A DNA stretch of 7,881 nt from Bacteroidales bacterium UBA5197. GTDB lineage: Bacteria > Bacteroidota > Bacteroidia > Bacteroidales > Lentimicrobiaceae. The notes beneath the pieces were generated by a model that saw only the letters and a program-made list of their open reading frames with translations, searched no databases and was not told the DNA's origin. The DNA lies in contig DHVX01000015.1 in assembly GCA_002412885.1 (NCBI GenBank), forward strand, positions 1 to 7,881, read 5' to 3'. Of the stretch, positions 5,410 to 7,881 are shown in pieces; position 1 is the first letter of the stretch, and every line of letters begins with the position of its first letter. A program made the position numbers and the translations under genes.

Positions 5410-7035
5410 TTATGCCTCCGATTTTTCAATTAATTGCTGCTTTTTGGCTTCTCTCATTCTGCGGGTAATCGTCTGAATGCACTCCCTTCTCGGGATAATT
5501 ACCGAAACTCCGTTGTAAGCAATTTCTTCCTGCATCACAGCGAGATTCTCTTCATGATGTTTTTGCAGCGGGTTTAATACCCTGATGTGATCTTTTGCAA
5601 CGCCGAGCGCTTCGCAGATATCTTCGATTTTTCCGAGGGCTGCAGAATCCTGTCCACCAGTCATGGCAGTGGTTGCGTTGTCGAGAATCATCACAGTTAT
5701 GGGTGATTTTGCGACAACAGCATCTAACAGTCCGGTCATTCCTGAATGGGTAAATGTTGAATCACCGATTACAGCAATTGCAGGAACAAGTCCGGCATCG
5801 GCAGCACCTTTAGCCATTGTGATTGATGCACCCATATCCACACATGAATTGATGGCATCAAAAGGCTCCAGCGCACCAAGCGTATAGCATCCGATATCAG
5901 AGAAAACACGGCCTCTTCCAACAGTCAGCAAAGCTTCATTCAAAGCATTATAGCTGTAAATATGCGGACAGCCTTTACAAAGTGATGGCGGGCGGCTGCT
6001 CACGATGGCCGGAATAGCGCGGCCATGTAAATCTTCAAGTCCGAGGGCACGGGCAATGATGTTGGGATTCAATTCTCCATCGCGGGGAATGGTTCCATCA
6101 AGACGGCCCTTGATTGGCTTACCATTGTCCATAAAACCACGGATCAGCTCTTCAACCAATGGGTAGCCATCTTCAAGAATCAGCAGACTGTCGCAACTAT
6201 CATAAAGTTCGCGTATCTGTTTTTCAGGAAGCGGATACTGACCAATCCTGAGCACAGGATGCGGAACATCATGATTCTCGAAATTCTCAATCAGATAGTT
6301 GTAAGCAAGTCCACAGGCAATTATTCCAAGTTTCTTGTCAGGATTATCGATCATCACATTAAAAGGTGATTTTTCTGACTCAAGGATATAACTGGTCTGA
6401 CTGTTGAGCAGACTTTTGTATTGGCGGCGGGCATTGGCCGGTAACAAAATGAATTGTTTCAGATTTTCAGGAAGCCTGATTTCATTCTGTTCTCTCACTT
6501 CTTTGCGTGCAACTCCCGACCTTGAATGTGCCAGGCGGGTAGTAATGCGCATCATCACCGGAATGCGGTATTTTTCGCTGAGTTCAAATCCGTAATGAAC
6601 CATATCATAGGCTTCCTGCTGGTTTCCCGGCTCAAGAATGGGAATGAGGGCAAATTTTCCGTAAAAACGGGAATCCTGTTCATTTTGCGAAGAGTGCATG
6701 GATGGATCATCGGCTGCAACAACAATCAGTCCGCCGTTTGCTCCGGTAATGGCAGAATTCACAAATGCATCGGCAGCAACATTCAGTCCCACATGCTTCA
6801 TGCAAACCATGGCACGTTTGCCGGCATACGACATGCCAAGTCCTGCTTCCATTGCAGTTTTTTCATTTGCTCCCCACGATGCCACCACCTTGCCGGTTTT
6901 GGCTTCTTTTGAGTGCATAACGTACTCCGTAATTTCTGTGGATGGAGTCCCGGGATAAGCATAAATCCCGGACAATCCGGCATCAATGGCTCCCTGAGCA
7001 ATGGCTTCATCGCCAAGTAATAATAATTTTTGCAT
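5410..7035 (-). CDS. iorA: Indolepyruvate:ferredoxin oxidoreductase subunit alpha, short form without ferredoxin domain
   Basis: The 541-residue catalytic subunit is numbered here from the ATG at 7035; a GTG directly before it at 7038 would add one residue. The N-terminal pyrimidine-type ThDP domain shows GDEAIAQGAIDAG and YAYPGTPSTEITEY (26-39), then WGANEKTAMEAG. The ThDP/Mg domain has CKGCPH (353-358), DIGCYTLG (380-387), GDSTFTHSG (424-432) and DNATTAMTGGQ (452-462). Together with IorB it decarboxylates aryl pyruvates to aryl-acetyl-CoA. Archaeal IorA proteins are about 620-650 residues and end in a cysteine-rich domain with two [4Fe-4S] clusters. Here the protein stops soon after GVSVIIPRRECIQTI, with only that single Cys and no cluster motifs. 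The frame is clean to its TAA stop, so this is a natural short form rather than a visible frameshift. No ferredoxin or paaK gene is adjacent inside the window. It is first in an operon with iorB. Confidence 0.95.
   Translation of the reverse strand: MQKLLLLGDEAIAQGAIDAGLSGIYAYPGTPSTEITEYVMHSKEAKTGKVVASWGANEKTAMEAGLGMSYAGKRAMVCMKHVGLNVAADAFVNSAITGANGGLIVVAADDPSMHSSQNEQDSRFYGKFALIPILEPGNQQEAYDMVHYGFELSEKYRIPVMMRITTRLAHSRSGVARKEVREQNEIRLPENLKQFILLPANARRQYKSLLNSQTSYILESEKSPFNVMIDNPDKKLGIIACGLAYNYLIENFENHDVPHPVLRIGQYPLPEKQIRELYDSCDSLLILEDGYPLVEELIRGFMDNGKPIKGRLDGTIPRDGELNPNIIARALGLEDLHGRAIPAIVSSRPPSLCKGCPHIYSYNALNEALLTVGRGRVFSDIGCYTLGALEPFDAINSCVDMGASITMAKGAADAGLVPAIAVIGDSTFTHSGMTGLLDAVVAKSPITVMILDNATTAMTGGQDSAALGKIEDICEALGVAKDHIRVLNPLQKHHEENLAVMQEEIAYNGVSVIIPRRECIQTITRRMREAKKQQLIEKSEA
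5415..5419 (-). promoter_or_regulatory. Strong Shine-Dalgarno GGAGG for iorB
   Basis: The minus strand reads ATCGGAGGCATAATCATG, placing GGAGG 7 nt before the iorB ATG and inside the last codons of iorA. The other starts in the window lack such a site. It fixes the iorB start and suggests independent or coupled re-initiation for equal subunit output. Confidence 0.75.
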
Positions 7036-7096
7036 CACTATATGAAGGTTTTAAGTTATTTCAGAAACCACATTTGTAAGCTAACGCATTACGTGA

Positions 7097-7104
7097 CAAA
7101 ACTA
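7097..7104 (-). promoter_or_regulatory. Possible -7 element for the iorAB operon
   Basis: The minus strand carries TAGTTTTG, matching TAnnTTTG, about 61 nt upstream of the iorA ATG. No TTTG-type -33 element is seen 19-21 nt further upstream, so this is only a candidate. Confidence 0.3.
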
Positions 7105-7160
7105 TAAAAAATAAATCAGACAGCAGGCCGGGAATCTTATCTATAATGTTTTTAAATAAG

Positions 7161-7307
7161 AGGTCAGAGGTCAGAGGCCGGAGGCCAGAGGTCAGAGGTC
7201 GGAGGTCAGAGGTCAGAAGTCAGAGGTCAGAGATCGGAGGCCAGAGGTCAGAGGTCAGAAGACAGAGGTCAGAGATCGGAGATCAGAGACCAGAGGCCAG
7301 AGGCCAG
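7161..7307. repeat. 21 tandem copies of a 7-bp unit (AGGTCAG)
   Basis: Exactly 21 heptamers run without insertion or deletion over 147 bp. Nine are AGGTCAG. The others are AGGCCAG, AGGCCGG, AGGTCGG, AGATCGG, AGATCAG, AGACCAG, AAGTCAG and AAGACAG. Positions 1 (A), 5 (C) and 7 (G) never vary, and all changes but one (T to A in unit 15) are transitions. It lies between the divergent iorA and ettA genes and encodes nothing credible. Confidence 0.95.
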
Positions 7308-7342
7308 TTCAGATAGCAATTGGGATCGCTCAACCTCCGATC

Positions 7343-7414
7343 AACCTGAACCTCAACCTCAACCTCAACCTTAACCTTAACCTTAGCCTTAACCTTAACC
7401 TTAACCTCAACCTC
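7343..7414. repeat. 12 tandem copies of a 6-bp unit (AACCTY)
   Basis: Twelve hexamers in register: AACCTG, then AACCTC three times, AACCTT three times, AGCCTT, AACCTT twice and AACCTC twice. On the minus strand it reads as GGTTRA repeats, which would translate to an Arg-Leu alternation. That apparent 76-residue frame (7330-7560) is a product of the repeats, not a gene. Confidence 0.93.
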
Positions 7415-7420
7415 CATTCC

Positions 7421-7456
7421 ATCTCCTTGTCTCCCCATCTCCCCGTCCCCTTGTCC
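7421..7456 (-). repeat. Inverted copy of the G-rich tract found near the left edge
   Basis: On the minus strand this reads as GGACAAGG, GACGGGGAGATGGGG and GACAAGGAGAT words. The 23 nt from 7456 down to 7434 match 267-289 of the plus strand at 22 of 23 positions. It marks a simple-repeat family dispersed in this genome in both orientations. Confidence 0.75.
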
Positions 7457-7462
7457 TGAATG

Positions 7463-7540
7463 AACCGTCCCTTCTTAACCGTCCCTCGCCCCTTCTTAAC
7501 CGTCCCTCGTCCCTTCTTAACCGTCCCCCGCCCCCTTCTA
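7463..7540. repeat. 21-bp tandem repeat, about 3.7 copies
   Basis: Units begin with AACCGTCCC at 7463, 7477, 7498 and 7519. The first is 14 nt, lacking an internal TCGCCCC block. The next two are 21 nt and differ at one base. The last is a diverged 22 nt. Because 21 is a multiple of three, the minus strand shows a spurious Lys-Lys-Gly-Arg-Gly-Thr-Val repeat. Confidence 0.9.
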
Positions 7541-7590
7541 AAAACGCTGCGCTTAAACATTAAACATCAGCTACCAAACACATTTTTTAC

Positions 7591-7598
7591 TAAGTTTG
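7591..7598 (+). promoter_or_regulatory. Possible -7 element for ettA
   Basis: TAAGTTTG fits TAnnTTTG and lies 20 nt before the ettA ATG, implying a very short leader. It overlaps a TTTGCGCAAA palindrome (7595-7604). No clear -33 element precedes it; the nearest sequence is the end of the repeat mosaic. Confidence 0.4.
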
Positions 7599-7618
7599 CG
7601 CAAAACCATTTTTATACC

Positions 7619-7881
7619 ATGGCAGACGATAAAAAAATAATTTTCTCAATGGTTGGTGTAGGCAAAACAGTGCCTGTCAACCGCCAGATTCTCAAGAACA
7701 TCTACCTCTCTTTTTTCTATGGAGCAAAGATTGGAATCATTGGCTTAAACGGCTCCGGAAAGTCGAGTCTTCTTAAAATAATTGCGGGTCTTGATAAATC
7801 CTTTACAGGCGAAGTCGTTTTTTCTCCGGGATATTCGGTCGGTATGCTTCTGCAGGAACCCGAGCTTGATGAAACCAAAAC
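7619..7881 (+). CDS. ettA: Energy-dependent translational throttle protein EttA, N-terminal fragment
   Basis: This is an open frame from ATG at 7619 running off the right edge, with 87 complete codons seen. It starts MADDKKIIFSMVGVGKTV, followed by ILKNIYLSFFYGAKIGIIGLNGSGKSSLLKIIAGLD with Walker A GLNGSGKSS at 42-50, then MLLQEPELDE around the Q-loop (about 76-85). The VGK near the N-terminus, the LSFFxGAKIG stretch and the QEPxL motif are characteristic of EttA among ABC-F proteins. EttA is a soluble tandem-ABC ATPase that binds the ribosomal E site and gates entry of new 70S initiation complexes into elongation according to the ATP/ADP ratio. The second ATPase domain and arm are beyond the window. 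It is transcribed divergently from iorAB. Another ABC-F paralogue is possible but less likely. Confidence 0.92.
   Translation, partial: MADDKKIIFSMVGVGKTVPVNRQILKNIYLSFFYGAKIGIIGLNGSGKSSLLKIIAGLDKSFTGEVVFSPGYSVGMLLQEPELDETK

Noticed and set aside
6526..6958. Plus-strand frames of 86-128 residues antisense to iorA
   Set aside because: They are shadows of a conserved coding gene, with Cys/His-rich arbitrary composition and no family resemblance.
7330..7560. 76-residue minus-strand frame with Arg-Leu and KKGRGTV repeats
   Set aside because: It lies entirely on the period-6, G-rich and period-21 repeats, has no initiation signal and is explained by repeat periods divisible by three.

Overview
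The window looks like a chromosomal segment of a Bacteroidota bacterium, most likely Bacteroidales-like (the order is an inference). The evidence is a type IX secretion (T9SS) C-terminal sorting domain on two proteins, TAnnTTTG-type -7 promoter elements, mostly AT-rich leaders without Shine-Dalgarno sequences, and intergenic regions full of short palindromes and simple tandem repeats. No complete mobile element, CRISPR array, rRNA or tRNA was recognised.

Layout. Positions 1-144 are the last 47 codons of a T9SS-secreted protein. A terminator, a G-rich simple repeat and a perfect-period 80-bp triplicate follow. Positions 704-2635 encode a secreted Asp-box (BNR-like) protein whose last 144 nt are about 95% identical to the truncated gene at the left edge, so the two are probably tandem paralogues. 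Positions 2636-3227 hold no gene but carry a second near-copy of the terminator, a broken copy of the 80-bp unit, an inverted-repeat element of about 87 bp, three 16-mers spaced exactly 23 bp apart, and two strong hairpins. One of these hairpins is a convincing terminator for the minus-strand gene that follows.

Positions 3228-4505 (minus) encode a membrane-anchored MepM/YebA-type M23 peptidase with a LysM-like segment; the last Zn-ligand His of the HxH motif is read as Asp. Positions 4506-4822 are non-coding, with three palindromes. Positions 4823-7035 (minus) are an iorA-iorB operon for indolepyruvate:ferredoxin oxidoreductase (aryl-pyruvate oxidation to aryl-acetyl-CoA in amino-acid catabolism). 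The genes are separated by 2 nt and a strong GGAGG site precedes iorB. IorA is a short form without the C-terminal ferredoxin domain.

Positions 7036-7618 separate iorA from a divergent gene and are largely a mosaic of four tandem-repeat types with periods 7, 6, irregular G-rich and 21. From 7619 to the right edge is the start of ettA, an ABC-F translation factor.

The genes are mostly housekeeping or metabolic and do not form one joint system. The unusual content is intergenic: several families of hairpins and tandem repeats, some shared between distant spots in the window. I did not find a convincing new multi-gene system.
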